Shown here in pieces: positions 1-9,540 of a stretch of 64,000 bases of DNA. Position 1 is the first letter of the stretch; each line of letters starts with the position of its first letter. Where the stretch lies: positions 434,001 to 498,000 of the forward strand of contig NZ_BSDC01000001.1 of NCBI RefSeq assembly GCF_030268045.1, given 5' to 3'. The DNA is from Geothrix edaphica. GTDB taxonomy: Bacteria; Acidobacteriota; Holophagae; Holophagales; Holophagaceae. Position numbers and translations under genes: made by a program. The notes below the pieces were generated by a model. The model did not search any database. It was not told the origin of the DNA and saw only the letters and a list, made by a program, of their open reading frames with translations.

Positions 1-1569
1 TTCCTCCCGGAACCTCTGGGCGCAGTCGGGGCAGACACCGTGGGTGAAGGTGGCCTCCGTGTGCTCGGACAGGTAGGTCTCGATCTGGCTCCAGTAGCCG
101 TGGTCGTCGCGCACCTTCTTGCAGCTGCTGCAGATGGGGAGCATGCCGCTGAGCTGCTTCACATCGGCCAGGGCCTGGGTCAGGCTCTGGATCAGCCGCT
201 CCCGCTCCACTTCCAGCCGCTTGCGCGCGGTGATGTCCCGGGTGACCCCCTGGAAGCCGAGTAGGCGGCCATCCTCGCCCCACACCAGCCGCCACTGGGC
301 CTCAATCTGGAGCTCCCGGCCATCCTTGTCCTTCACGGTGGCCTGGAGCAGGTCGCCCTCGAAGGGCTGGGAGCCGGGAGGGAGCTGGCGGGCCTTCTCC
401 ATGCGCTCCCGGAACATTTCATTGCCCTTCCTGGAGAGGGCCCGATCCTCCGGGCTCAAGGCCATGAACTCCTCGGGGGTCCAGCCGCGCTGGCGGAGGA
501 TGGAGGGGCTGATGTAGGTGAGCCGGCCATCGGGATCCATGGACCAGATGACGTCCGTGGCGTTCTCCGCCAGCAGGCGGTACCTCGCCTCCTGGGCGGC
601 CAGGCGCTCCTGATCCGCCATCTGGCGGATCCACGAGGCCCGGGCCTGCCAGCCCAGGGCCAGGGTCAGCGCGGCGAGCCCCAGCACCGCCGCGATGGCG
701 AAGGCGACCTGATGGCGCCAGGCCTGGAGGTACTCCCGCTGGGCCAGGCCCACCAGGATGTAGAACGGGGGGTGATCGGTCTTCCGCAGGCTGTAGGTGC
801 GCCGGAGACCGTCGACGACCGAAGTCTCCGTGAACTGCACTGAGGCGCGGTTGGACCGGACCGCCTCCAGGTAGGCGCCGGCGACGCGGGTGTCGCCGGT
901 CAGCCGCTGGCGGCCCACGAAGTCGGGGTAGCGGACGAGCAGGCTCAGGTCCGTGCCCCGCAGGGACACGGAGCCCCAGCGGCCCACGTCCACCTGGGAC
1001 ATGGTCCGGGCCAGCTGTTCGGTGGGAAGGAGGGCGAAGACCGCGCCGGCGAACCCGCCTCCGGTGCGTTCCAGCCTGCGGGCCAGGATGAGATGCCAGG
1101 TTCCGTCCGGGCTCCGGACGGGCCTGGAGATGAGCAGATCCGGCGCAGGGTTGGCTTGCAGCTGGTGGAAGAAACCCTGATCGGCCACGCTCGGGTCGGT
1201 GGGGGCCGGGGCGGCGTGGAGGATTCTTCCCGAGGCATCGGCGACCTGGAGGGAGGCCAGGATCTCGGCCCGCTGGAACTGCAGCCGGACGAGGTTGCCG
1301 AGGCGGCCCTGGGAGTCGTGGCCGGCTTCATCCTGGATCGACTGGATGGTCAGATCGATCCTCTGGATCGTGTCCTCCACGCTGCCTTCCAGCACCTGGG
1401 CCAGATTCTGGGTGGCCGATTCAGCCCGCTCCACATAGTGGCGGCGGCTGAGGGCCAGGACCCAGATGGCGGCGACCACCAACACCAGGTTGAACAGGAC
1501 CAGCAGCGCCCCCATCGCCTTGATGAAGGTAGACGGCGTGGCGCGCAGGAATCGGCGGGCGTCGTTCAT
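1..1569 (-). CDS. Membrane sensor protein with extracytoplasmic CACHE-like and PAS domains (3' end outside window)
   Basis: I translated this directly: the frame is open from an ATG at 1569 to the left edge, about 523 residues, with the stop beyond the window. Residues about 17-38 are a membrane segment, about 45-275 an extracytoplasmic region of dCACHE type, and about 283-300 a second membrane segment. A PAS domain follows (about 320-445; motif WSMDPDGRLTYISPS), ending in the usual GFQGVTRDITARK. The tail carries CSSCKKVRDDHGYW and then HGVCPDCA, a cysteine-rich motif seen at the C terminus of many PAS or receiver proteins. No histidine kinase or GGDEF output is seen before the edge. It starts 7 bp after the gpmI stop, so it probably ends the pyr-gpmI operon. 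The ligand is unknown. Confidence 0.85.
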   Translation of the reverse strand, partial: MNDARRFLRATPSTFIKAMGALLVLFNLVLVVAAIWVLALSRRHYVERAESATQNLAQVLEGSVEDTIQRIDLTIQSIQDEAGHDSQGRLGNLVRLQFQRAEILASLQVADASGRILHAAPAPTDPSVADQGFFHQLQANPAPDLLISRPVRSPDGTWHLILARRLERTGGGFAGAVFALLPTEQLARTMSQVDVGRWGSVSLRGTDLSLLVRYPDFVGRQRLTGDTRVAGAYLEAVRSNRASVQFTETSVVDGLRRTYSLRKTDHPPFYILVGLAQREYLQAWRHQVAFAIAAVLGLAALTLALGWQARASWIRQMADQERLAAQEARYRLLAENATDVIWSMDPDGRLTYISPSILRQRGWTPEEFMALSPEDRALSRKGNEMFRERMEKARQLPPGSQPFEGDLLQATVKDKDGRELQIEAQWRLVWGEDGRLLGFQGVTRDITARKRLEVERERLIQSLTQALADVKQLSGMLPICSSCKKVRDDHGYWSQIETYLSEHTEATFTHGVCPDCAQRFREE

Positions 1570-1576
1570 GGCGGCG

Positions 1577-3112
1577 TCAGAGGAGGCTCTTCCCGTCCAT
1601 GGCCTCGGGCTGGGGCAGGCCGAGCAGCTTCAGGAGGGTGGGCGCCACGTCGCTGAGGGCGCCGCCGCCGCGGAGCTGATGGGCCTCGAAGCCCCGGGCC
1701 ACGAGGACCGCGGGTACGGGATTCAGGGTGTGCGAGGTGTGGGGGTTGCCCCCCTCGTCCCGCATGCACTCGCAGTTGCCGTGGTCCGCGGTGATGAAGA
1801 GGGCGCCGCCCATGGCCAGGGTGGCGTCGGCGATGCGGCCCACGGCGGCATCGATGGCCTCGCAGGCGGTGATGGCGGCGCCCAGGTCGCCGGTGTGGCC
1901 GATCATGTCGGGGTTGGCCAGGTTGCAGACCAGCAGGCGGTAGCGATCCGAGCGGATGGCGTCCTCCAGGCCCGCGCTCACGTCGGGCAGGCTCATCTCC
2001 GGCTGCAGGTCGTAGGTGGCCACCTTGGGGGAGGGCACCAGGCGGCGCTCCTCGCCCTCGAAGGGCGCCTCCCGCCCGCCGTTGAAGAAGTAGGTGACGT
2101 GGGCGTACTTCTCCGTCTCGGCCGTGCGGAACTGCCGCCAGCCCTGCGCGCTGATGAGCTCGCCCAGGATGTGGTCGAGGCTCTGGGGTGGATAGGCCAC
2201 GGACACGAAGGGATCCAACTCCGCGTCGTAGGCCGTGAACGTGAGGAGTTTTACAGCGGGACGCTTTTTCTGGGTGAATCCGGCGAAAGCCGGATTCACC
2301 AGGGCGTGGCACATCTGGCGGGCCCGGTCCGCCCGGAAGTTGAACCACAGCACGCCGTCGCCATCCGCGATGGGGTGGAAGGCGTCGAGCCTGGTCGGGG
2401 CCACGAACTCGTCCGTCTCGCCCCGGGCATAGGCGGCGGCGATGGCCGCCAGGGCGTCCGCGGCCTGCTGCGGGGCGTCACCGTCCACGTAGAGCTTCCA
2501 GGCCTGCTCGGTGCGCTCCCAGCGCTTGTCCCGGTCCATGGCTGTGTAGCGCCCGCAGACCGAGCCGATGGTCACCAGAGGGGTGTTCCGCAGCTGGAAG
2601 GTGTGCCACTGGAGGTAGCCGTCGGCGCTCTTCTGGCCCGTGTCGCGGCCGTCCGTGATGGCGTGGATGGTGGTGGGCACGCCCTCGGCCTGGGCCCACT
2701 GGGCCAGGGCCGCGAGGTGGCTCTGGTGGCTGTGGACGCCGCCGTCGCTCACCAGCCCCATCAGGTGCAGGCGCTTGCCCGAGGCCTTGAGTTCCGCCAG
2801 CAGGGCACCCATGGCGGCGTTCTCGCGGAAGGTGCCGCGCCGGATGGCGGCGTCGATGCGGGTGAGCTCCTGCCAGACCACGCGTCCCGCCCCGAGGTTC
2901 ATGTGGCCTACTTCGGAATTGCCGAACTGGCCCTCCGGCAGGCCCACGGCTTCACCGCTGGTGAGCAGCTGGGTGGCGGCGTAGGTCTTCCGCAGCGCAT
3001 TGAAGCGCGGCATGGCGGCCATGAAGGTGGCATCGAAGGCGTTCCGGGGGCCGTCGCCGAAGCCATCGAGGATGAGGAGCGTGATGGGGCCAGGGATCGT
3101 GGCGGGAGTCAT
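1577..3112 (-). CDS. gpmI: 2,3-bisphosphoglycerate-independent phosphoglycerate mutase
   Basis: Interconverts 3- and 2-phosphoglycerate in glycolysis and gluconeogenesis, in the cytoplasm, using two metal ions. The predicted 511 residues match the usual length of about 510. Family motifs are visible: LLILDGFGDGP at the N terminus, NSEVGHMNLGAGR with the catalytic serine, ITDGRDTGQKSADGYLQ, the arginine-rich FNFRADRARQM, and TADHGNCE near the C terminus. The start at 3112 is preceded by AGAAGAG and overlaps the upstream ORF6N gene by ATGA. An in-frame extension further upstream lies inside the preceding gene and is not coding. A glycolytic gene translationally coupled behind pyrB is an unusual arrangement. 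Confidence 0.95.
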   Translation of the reverse strand: MTPATIPGPITLLILDGFGDGPRNAFDATFMAAMPRFNALRKTYAATQLLTSGEAVGLPEGQFGNSEVGHMNLGAGRVVWQELTRIDAAIRRGTFRENAAMGALLAELKASGKRLHLMGLVSDGGVHSHQSHLAALAQWAQAEGVPTTIHAITDGRDTGQKSADGYLQWHTFQLRNTPLVTIGSVCGRYTAMDRDKRWERTEQAWKLYVDGDAPQQAADALAAIAAAYARGETDEFVAPTRLDAFHPIADGDGVLWFNFRADRARQMCHALVNPAFAGFTQKKRPAVKLLTFTAYDAELDPFVSVAYPPQSLDHILGELISAQGWRQFRTAETEKYAHVTYFFNGGREAPFEGEERRLVPSPKVATYDLQPEMSLPDVSAGLEDAIRSDRYRLLVCNLANPDMIGHTGDLGAAITACEAIDAAVGRIADATLAMGGALFITADHGNCECMRDEGGNPHTSHTLNPVPAVLVARGFEAHQLRGGGALSDVAPTLLKLLGLPQPEAMDGKSLL

Positions 3113-3602
3113 CTCTTCTTCTCGCCGTGCTGCTGGGTCTTCAGGCCCTTGGGGAGGTCCTCTTCGGTGACGAATCCGATGTGGCGTTCCTTCGGGGCGC
3201 CTTCGACCTCCTCGCCCTGGATGAGCTTCAGGACCATGTCCAGCTTCTGCTCCAGGGCCGCCACCCGGAGGGACAGCTCGGCCTGGGCCGTGATCACGTG
3301 CCGGGCTTCGGCGAAGGCCGGAAGGAGCGTGAGCAGGGCCGGCTCGTGGCCGGGCACCAGGCCGGTCAGCAGGGCGGCTCCGGCCTCGGTGAAGGCCAGC
3401 ACGGGTGCGTCGGGAATTCGCTGGCGCTCTTCGGCCGTCAGGTGGAAGACCAGCGTCTCCGGGAAGCGATCGGGATGGGCCTGGATGATGGCCGCCAGGT
3501 CCCGGGGCTCCAGCCCCAGCTGGTCCGCCAGGGCCTTGTCCGGCAGGGCCGCAGCATCCCTGATCCAGAGCAGGCGGGACAGGATTTCGACGGGAGCGGC
3601 CA

Positions 3603-3603
<1 letters not shown>
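3109..3603 (-). CDS. ORF6N-domain protein in the pyr operon
   Basis: 164 residues, function unknown. The N-terminal half resembles the ORF6N DNA-binding domain known from phage and KilA-N-type proteins: LADQLGLEPRDLAAIIQAHP, then DRFPETLVFHLTAEE, then APVLAFTEAGAALLTGLVP. These match the family pattern of NPERFPEDFMFQLT followed by AFTEQGVAML. Residues about 100-130 form a predicted coiled coil (ITAQAELSLRVAALEQKLD), and the tail is charged and lysine-rich. The start codon shares a base with the pyrB stop (TGATG) and the stop overlaps gpmI by ATGA, so translation is coupled on both sides. A chromosomal DNA-binding or regulatory role is inference. Confidence 0.75.
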
Positions 3604-4561
<958 letters not shown>

Positions 4562-4562
<1 letters not shown>

Positions 4563-5104
4563 CAGCAGGTCTCCACGGTGACGCCATCTTCGCCGTCGAT
4601 TTCCTTCAGGCGCACCGCCACCCGGTGGCCCGGGGGCACCTCCACCCGCAGCCCGGCGAGGTCGGCCTGGATGGGCAGCTCCCGGCCGCTGCGATCGGCC
4701 ATGACCAGGAGCATCACCCGGCGGGGGCGGCCGTGGTCCAGCAGGGCGTCCAGCGCGGCCCGGACCGTGCGGCCCGTGTAGAGCACATCGTCCACCAGCA
4801 CCACGGTCCGCTCCTTCAGGGTGAAGGGGATCTCCGTGGGCCTGACGATGGGACTGCCCACCATCTCGGTGAGGTCGTCCCGGTAGAGGGTGATGTCCAG
4901 GGAGCCCACGGGCACTGCCGCCCCGGTGGCGGCGCGGAGGAACGTGGCCAGGCGCTCGGCCAGGGGCAGGCCCCGGGAGCGGATGCCGAGGAGGACGACC
5001 TCCTCCTCGGGCCGGAGGCGGGCCACCAGATCAGCAGCCAGGCGCCGGAGAGCCGCTTCCATCTGGCCGGGGTCCATGGGACAGGGACCTAGGGCTTCGG
5101 GCAT
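4562..5104 (-). CDS. pyrR: PyrR bifunctional pyrimidine operon regulator / uracil phosphoribosyltransferase
   Basis: 180 residues of the PRTase type I fold. The PRPP-binding loop is VLVDDVLYTGRTVRAALDAL. Family segments LGIRSRGLPLAERLA and GSLDITLYRDDLTE are present. PyrR senses UMP and binds pyr mRNA leaders, and it keeps weak uracil phosphoribosyltransferase activity. The start at 5104 is preceded by GGAGG at 5 nt. It is first in the pyrR-pyrB operon, as in many bacteria, which supports autoregulation. A GC-rich hairpin lies directly ahead of its ribosome-binding site. Confidence 0.93.
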
Positions 5105-5118
5105 GGAACCTCCGGGGT

Positions 5119-5135
5119 GCGCCCCCGCGGGGCGC
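5119..5135 (-). promoter_or_regulatory. GC hairpin in the pyrR leader
   Basis: GCGCCCC and GGGGCGC form a perfect 7-bp stem with a 3-nt loop, 15 bp ahead of the pyrR start and next to its GGAGG. There is no U-tract, so it is not an intrinsic terminator. A role in PyrR-dependent translational control is inference from position only. Confidence 0.3.
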
Positions 5136-5311
5136 GCGCGCGGTCTCAAGTCTAGCCGAGGCCGGACCCGGGTCGGGGGCCCCAGGGCGCCAGATTTCAA
5201 GCCGTTCCCAATCCGCCGCCGTGAGGCGACAATTCGTAAGCATTCCCGTCCTACCCCTCGCCGGGGTGGCACCGCCACTCCGGCGACCCAGCCCCCCTTC
5301 CTGGAGACCCC

Positions 5312-5668
5312 GTGAAAATCCTCGTGGTGGACGATTCCCCGACGATGCGGCGCATCATCATCGGCAATCTCCTCCGCATGGGCCACCCGGACGCGGTGGA
5401 GGGCGAGAACGGCCGGGTCGGATTGGAAAAGCTCGCCCAGGGCGGGGTGGACCTGATCATCACCGACTGGGACATGCCGGAGATGAACGGGCTGGAGTTC
5501 GTCCGGGCGGTGCGGAGCCAGGACACCGCCCTCCCCATCCTCATGGTGACCACCCACGCGGCCACGGAGGACATCCTCCAGGCCCTCCAGGCCGGCGTGA
5601 ACAACTACGTGGTGAAGCCGTTCACCCTGGAGGGGCTCCAGGCGAAGATCAACTCGCTCTTCGAGTAG
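5312..5668 (+). CDS. Single-domain response regulator (CheY-like)
   Basis: 118 residues, a receiver domain with no output domain. Acidic pocket DD at residues 7-8, phosphoacceptor Asp52 in TDWDMPEMNG, a conserved Thr in MVTTHA, and Lys in VVKPF near the C terminus. It starts with GTG at 5312, with GGAG 5-8 bp upstream. The TDWDMPEMNG and NNYVVKPFT segments are close to chemotaxis CheY, so a motility or chemotaxis role is plausible, but no chemotaxis genes lie nearby. It is divergent from pyrR. Confidence 0.92.
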   Translation: MKILVVDDSPTMRRIIIGNLLRMGHPDAVEGENGRVGLEKLAQGGVDLIITDWDMPEMNGLEFVRAVRSQDTALPILMVTTHAATEDILQALQAGVNNYVVKPFTLEGLQAKINSLFE

Positions 5669-5670
5669 GG

Positions 5671-5729
5671 GGCGGGTCCAGGGGCCAGGCTCAGCCCTCC
5701 GGAGCGACGGGCCCTGGAGCCGACCCGCC
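5671..5729 (+). terminator. Imperfect long hairpin after the response regulator
   Basis: GGCGGGTC at 5671-5678 pairs with GACCCGCC at 5722-5729, and inner segments around CAGGGGCC and GGGCCCTG also pair. There is no U-tract. It may be a factor-independent stop or only local structure between this gene and asnS. Confidence 0.3.
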
Positions 5730-5766
5730 GCTCCGGGCACAATAGAGGTTTGGCCCTGGAGTCCCC

Positions 5767-7068
5767 GTGAGCAGCCAGCCCTTCACCGAAGTCCGATTCC
5801 TCGCCGGCCAGGTCGGCGAGACCGTCCGGCTGCGGGGCTGGGTCCGCAATGCCCGCACCAGCAAGACCCGCTTCATCGAGCTGCGGGACGGCTCGGGCTT
5901 CGTGCAGTGCGTGGTCGGCGCTGCCGAGGCCGATCCCGAGAGCTACGAGCTGGCCGGGAAGCTCACCCAGGAAGCCGCCATCACCGTGACGGGCGTGGTG
6001 CAGCAGCACCCCAAGACCGGCCAGCCCGAGCTCCTGGTGAAGTCGCTGGAGCTGGTGGGGGGCAGCACGGACTTCCCCATCACGCCCAAGGAGCACGGCA
6101 CCGAGTTCCTCATGGAGAACCGCCACCTCTGGCTGCGCAGCAAGCGCCAGTGGGCAATCCTCCGCATCCGCCACACCCTGGTGAAGGGCATCCGCGACTT
6201 CTTCGACGGCGACGGCTTCACGCTGCTGGACGCGCCCATCCTCACGCCCAGCGCCTGCGAGGGCACCAGCACCCTGTTCGGCACCGAGTACTTCCACGAG
6301 GGCATGGCGTTCCTCAGTCAGTCGGGCCAGCTCTACCAGGAACCGGGCATCGCCGCCTTCGGCAAGACCTACTGCTTCGGGCCCACCTTCCGCGCCGAGA
6401 AGAGCAAGACCCGCCGCCACCTCACGGAGTTCTGGATGGTGGAGCCGGAAGTGGCCTTCGCCCACCTGGACGACGTGATGGTCCTGGGCGAGCGCATGAC
6501 CAAGTTCCTCATCCAGCGCGTGCTGGAAAGTCGCCAGGAGGAACTGAAGATCCTCGAGCGCGACACCGCGCCCCTGGAGACCGCCCTCAATACCACCTTC
6601 GACCGCATGACCTACACCGAGGCCGTGGAGAAGCTGAAGACGCTCGGCAGCGACATCAACTGGGGCGAGGACTTCGGCAATGACGACGAGACCATGCTCA
6701 TGAACGCCACGGACAAGCCGCTGTGGGTGCACCGCTTCCCTAAGGCGTTCAAGGCCTTCTACATGGAGCCCGATCCTCAGGATCCCCGCCTGGCCCTGGG
6801 CGCCGACCTGCTGGCCCCCGAGGGCTACGGCGAGGTCATCGGGGGCGGCGAGCGCGCCTCCAGCCTCCAGTACCTCCTGGACCAGATCGAGCATGAAGGC
6901 CTCAGCCGCGCCGACTACGAGTGGTACCTCGACGTCCGCAAGTACGGCAGCGTCCCCCACGCCGGCTTCGGCATGGGCCTCGAGCGCGCCGTGGCGTGGA
7001 TCTGCAAGCTGCCGCATGTCCGCGAAACCATCCCGTACCCCCGCATGATGGGGACGCTCAGACCGTAG
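5767..7068 (+). CDS. asnS: Asparaginyl-tRNA synthetase
   Basis: Charges tRNA-Asn with asparagine; class IIb synthetase of 433 residues. An N-terminal OB-fold anticodon-binding domain ([20 protein letters not shown]) is followed by the class II core. This contains motif 2 ([20 protein letters not shown]), [12 protein letters not shown], and motif 3 ([15 protein letters not shown]). The start is GTG at 5767. A CACAAT hexamer at 5738-5743 could be a -10 element. The last 19 codons plus stop are repeated downstream as a 58-bp direct repeat. The gene itself is intact to the normal ending. With AsnRS present, the AspRS here can be of the discriminating kind. Confidence 0.97.
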   Translation: MSSQPFTEVRFLAGQVGETVRLRGWVRNARTSKTRFIELRDGSGFVQCVVGAAEADPESYELAGKLTQEAAITVTGVVQQHPKTGQPELLVKSLELVGGSTDFPITPKEHGTEFLMENRHLWLRSKRQWAILRIRHTLVKGIRDFFDGDGFTLLDAPILTPSACEGTSTLFGTEYFHEGMAFLSQSGQLYQEPGIAAFGKTYCFGPTFRAEKSKTRRHLTEFWMVEPEVAFAHLDDVMVLGERMTKFLIQRVLESRQEELKILERDTAPLETALNTTFDRMTYTEAVEKLKTLGSDINWGEDFGNDDETMLMNATDKPLWVHRFPKAFKAFYMEPDPQDPRLALGADLLAPEGYGEVIGGGERASSLQYLLDQIEHEGLSRADYEWYLDVRKYGSVPHAGFGMGLERAVAWICKLPHVRETIPYPRMMGTLRP

Positions 7069-7266
7069 CACTCGGCCACGACACCGCTCCCGCTGCGCGA
7101 TCGCGGGCGGCAGCCTCCGCAGGGCTGCGCCCTGCTCCGACTCGGGCCGGCGGGGCCCCGCGCCGCGGGCTGCCGATGCAGCCCGCTCTGCGACCCGCAT
7201 CGTCCCTCGCCGCATGTCCGCGAAACCATCCCGTACCCCCGCATGATGGGGACGCTCAGACCGTAG
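7011..7266. repeat. 58-bp direct repeat of the asnS 3' end (7011-7068 and 7209-7266)
   Basis: The final 58 bp of asnS, including the TAG stop, recur exactly at an offset of 198 bp. The 140 bp between the copies (7069-7208) hold no convincing gene and several GC-rich palindromes, for example GCAGGGC-TGC-GCCCTGC at 7119-7135. The arrangement looks like a tandem duplication or like the direct repeats left by an element that used the gene end as its target. Confidence 0.9.
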
Positions 7267-7287
7267 GGTTCGGGCAGAAAAACAAAA

Positions 7288-7389
7288 ACTCTCGCGGAGG
7301 GTCGCGGAGAAAGTGGAGTTTCGCAGAGGAAAGCTTCTCTATGGCCTTGCTCTGCATTCTCTGTTGCCTCAGCGTCCCTCTGGGAGAGT
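7288..7389. repeat. Imperfect inverted repeat, about 40-nt arms
   Basis: The left arm, 7288-7328, begins ACTCTCGCGGAGGGTCGCGG and ends GCAGAG. The right arm, 7350-7389, read in reverse complement begins ACTCTCCCAGAGGGACGCTG and also ends GCAGAG. The outer 25 nt match well and the inner part is degenerate. It fills the gap between the duplicated asnS tail and the convergent DUF493 gene. It looks like a small non-coding dispersed repeat. Confidence 0.7.
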
Positions 7390-7417
7390 CGTGTCTTTTC
7401 GACCAGTCTGGCGGGCC

Positions 7418-7696
7418 CTACAGCTGCATCACCACGCCCGGCAGTTTCTGGATGGCTTCCCGCAGCGGCGTCTCCTTGGTGGCATCTGGCAGGGTGACCC
7501 AGAAGGTGTAGCTGATGAAGGAGCCCTTGCAGTTGGCCGAGTGCTGCTCGTCGCCTTCGGCCTGGGGGCCCAGGTGGGCGAGGATCAGCTCCATGACCAT
7601 GTCCGGGCGCAGCTCCTCCTGGCGCCCGATGATCTTCATGGGGATGCGGGTGGGGTAGGTGATCTCGGGGCGGGGGCAGGCTTCCATGGCTTCCAT
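7418..7696 (-). CDS. DUF493 (YbeD-like) family protein
   Basis: 92 residues. The C-terminal half shows the ferredoxin-like DUF493 pattern: SANCKGSFISYTFWVTLPD, then LREAIQKLPGVVMQL. The N-terminal part holds PTRIPMKIIGRQ. These small proteins are often near lipoate genes and resemble ACT-type regulatory domains; their role is unsettled. Two in-frame ATGs, at 7696 and 7687, are both possible and neither has a strong ribosome-binding site. It is divergent from the PLP decarboxylase, with a 36-bp gap. Confidence 0.75.
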   Translation of the reverse strand: MEAMEACPRPEITYPTRIPMKIIGRQEELRPDMVMELILAHLGPQAEGDEQHSANCKGSFISYTFWVTLPDATKETPLREAIQKLPGVVMQL

Positions 7697-7732
7697 CTTA
7701 CCGTTTGCTAGGCTGGAGGGTCGGAGGGCCCC

Positions 7733-9169
7733 GTGCCGGAGCGTCTGAAGGACCTGGAAACCTTGTCCCGCGGGCTGGATCCCGGCGCGGAGGACCGGGC
7801 CGCGCTGTGGGAGGCCACCCGGGCCTACAGCGAGGGTTTCCTCGGAGCCCTGCCGGAGGCCCCGGCCTTCGTGCTGAAGGACCGGCCCGGATCGGGCCTG
7901 GCGGACTTTCCCATCTCCGAGGCGGGGCGGCCCTTCCCCCAGGTGCTGGGCACCCTGGCCGAGCATGTGGATGGCGTGGGGGCCAACGGAGCCTCGGGGC
8001 GGCACCTGGCCTTCATTCCGCCCTCGTCGCTCTTCGCGGGAGCTCTGGGCGACCTGCTGGCGGCGATCACCAACCGCTACGCCGCCTATTTCTTCGCCGG
8101 CCCCGGCGCCGTGCGGATGGAGAACCAGGTCCTCGGCTGGCTGGCCCGGGAGCTGGGCCTGCCCGAGGGCAGCTCGGGCAACCTGGCGGCCGGCGGCAGC
8201 ATGGCCCACCTGGTGGGCATCTGTACGGCCCGGGAGGCCGCGGGCCTCAAGGCGGCGGATTATCCGAGAGCCTGCGTGTACCTGTCGGACCAGGCCCACC
8301 ACTGCCTCGTGAAGGCCCTCCGGGTGGCCGGCATGTGCGAGGCGCCCGTGCGGGAGATCCCCACGGATGTCGATTTCCGGATGCGGCCCGAGGCGCTGGA
8401 GGCGGCCATCCTGGCGGACCTCCGCGCGGGCCTGCGCCCCTGGCTGCTGGTGCCCACGGCCGGCACCACCAATACCGGGGCCGTGGATCCCTTGGAGGCC
8501 TGTGCCGACCTGGCCGGGCGCCATGGCCTGTGGCTGCACACGGACGGCGCCTACGGGGCCTCCTTCGCCCTGACGGGCCTGGGGAAGGCCGCGCTCCGGG
8601 GGCTGGAAGGCAGCGACAGCCTGGTGCTGGATCCCCACAAGGGGCTCTTCGCGCCCCTGGGCCTGGGAGTCCTGCTGACGCGCCACCTGGAGCCCCTGCG
8701 GAAGGCCCACGCCTTCCAGGCCGACTACCTGCCTTCGCCGCCGGAGGACCTCGAGGAGCTGAGCCCCTCGGAGACCACCCTGGAATTCAGCAAGCACGCC
8801 CGGGCCCTGCGCCTTTGGCTGCCCCTGCAGCTCCACGGCGTGGCGGCCTTCCGGGCGGCCCTGGAGGAGAAGCTGCTCCTGGCCCGGTACGCCCACCAAC
8901 GGCTCCAGGCGATGCCCGGCGTGGACCCGGGCCCGGTGCCCCAGCTCAGCGTCCTGGCCTTCCGCTTCCTGCCCAGGGCTGGCGACGCGGACGCCTTCAA
9001 CCAGGCCCTGCTGCAGCGCCTGACGGCCCAAGGCCGGGTCTTCCTCAGCGGCACCAAGCTGAACGGGGCCTTCCACCTGCGCCTGGCCATCCTCGCCGCC
9101 CGCACCCACAAGGACCAGGTGGACGAAGCACTGGAGCGCCTCCAATCGGAAGCGGCCAAGCTGGCCTGA
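7733..9169 (+). CDS. PLP-dependent group II decarboxylase (amino acid decarboxylase family)
   Basis: 478 residues of fold-type I PLP enzyme, related to aromatic-L-amino-acid, glutamate and histidine decarboxylases. The cofactor lysine lies in DSLVLDPHKGLFAPLG. The upstream TAGTTNTGAVDPL and HTDGAYGASFAL segments are the usual PLP-phosphate and Asp-binding strands. LAAGGSMAHLVGI matches the N-terminal substrate-domain signature. It starts with GTG at 7733. Substrate cannot be told from sequence alone. It ends just before a strong hairpin, convergent with the HU gene. Confidence 0.88.
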   Translation: MPERLKDLETLSRGLDPGAEDRAALWEATRAYSEGFLGALPEAPAFVLKDRPGSGLADFPISEAGRPFPQVLGTLAEHVDGVGANGASGRHLAFIPPSSLFAGALGDLLAAITNRYAAYFFAGPGAVRMENQVLGWLARELGLPEGSSGNLAAGGSMAHLVGICTAREAAGLKAADYPRACVYLSDQAHHCLVKALRVAGMCEAPVREIPTDVDFRMRPEALEAAILADLRAGLRPWLLVPTAGTTNTGAVDPLEACADLAGRHGLWLHTDGAYGASFALTGLGKAALRGLEGSDSLVLDPHKGLFAPLGLGVLLTRHLEPLRKAHAFQADYLPSPPEDLEELSPSETTLEFSKHARALRLWLPLQLHGVAAFRAALEEKLLLARYAHQRLQAMPGVDPGPVPQLSVLAFRFLPRAGDADAFNQALLQRLTAQGRVFLSGTKLNGAFHLRLAILAARTHKDQVDEALERLQSEAAKLA

Positions 9170-9185
9170 TCACAGCCTATTCCAC

Positions 9186-9209
9186 CGCGCAACGCGCGAG
9201 CGTTGCGCG
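9186..9209. terminator. Perfect 10-bp hairpin between convergent genes
   Basis: CGCGCAACGC and GCGTTGCGCG pair without mismatch around a GCGA tetraloop. It sits between the decarboxylase stop (9169) and the HU stop (9214) and could serve both. There is no U-run on either side. It shares the CGCAACG/CGTTGCG core with the hairpin at 57291-57314. Confidence 0.5.
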
Positions 9210-9213
9210 CGGG

Positions 9214-9489
9214 CTACGCGACCTCGATCTCCCGCAGGTCCTTCCCCGGCTTGAAGCGGATGCTCTTGCCCTTGGGGATCTGGACGCTGGCGCCGGTCTT
9301 GATGTTGCGGCCCATGCCGCGCTTGCGGGGGCGGGGCTCGAAGACGCCGAAGCCGCGGATCTCGATGCGGTGGCCGTTCAGGAGGGCGTCCTTGAGGCGC
9401 TCCGTGAGGAGGTCCACCACCTGGAGGGCGGTGGCGCGGGAGCAGGGGTGGACTTTCATCAGCGAATTGGCGATGTCGATCTTGATCAT
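9214..9489 (-). CDS. HU/IHF-family nucleoid DNA-binding protein
   Basis: 91 residues, the normal size. It contains VDLLTERLKDALLNGHRIEI, the family signature GFGVFEPRPRKRGMGRNIKT, and the arm motif IPKGKSIRFKPGKDL. It binds and bends DNA as a dimer. The start at 9489 (MIKIDIAN) is preceded by GAGG; an in-frame extension to 9534 lacks conservation. The N-terminal helix is closer to IHF-like members, but the alpha/beta subtype is not decidable here. Confidence 0.93.
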   Translation of the reverse strand: MIKIDIANSLMKVHPCSRATALQVVDLLTERLKDALLNGHRIEIRGFGVFEPRPRKRGMGRNIKTGASVQIPKGKSIRFKPGKDLREIEVA

Positions 9490-9540
9490 CGGCGACCTCG
9501 GGCCTTGGGAGTGGGAGAGCCAGGATAAGGGCAAGAGCGG

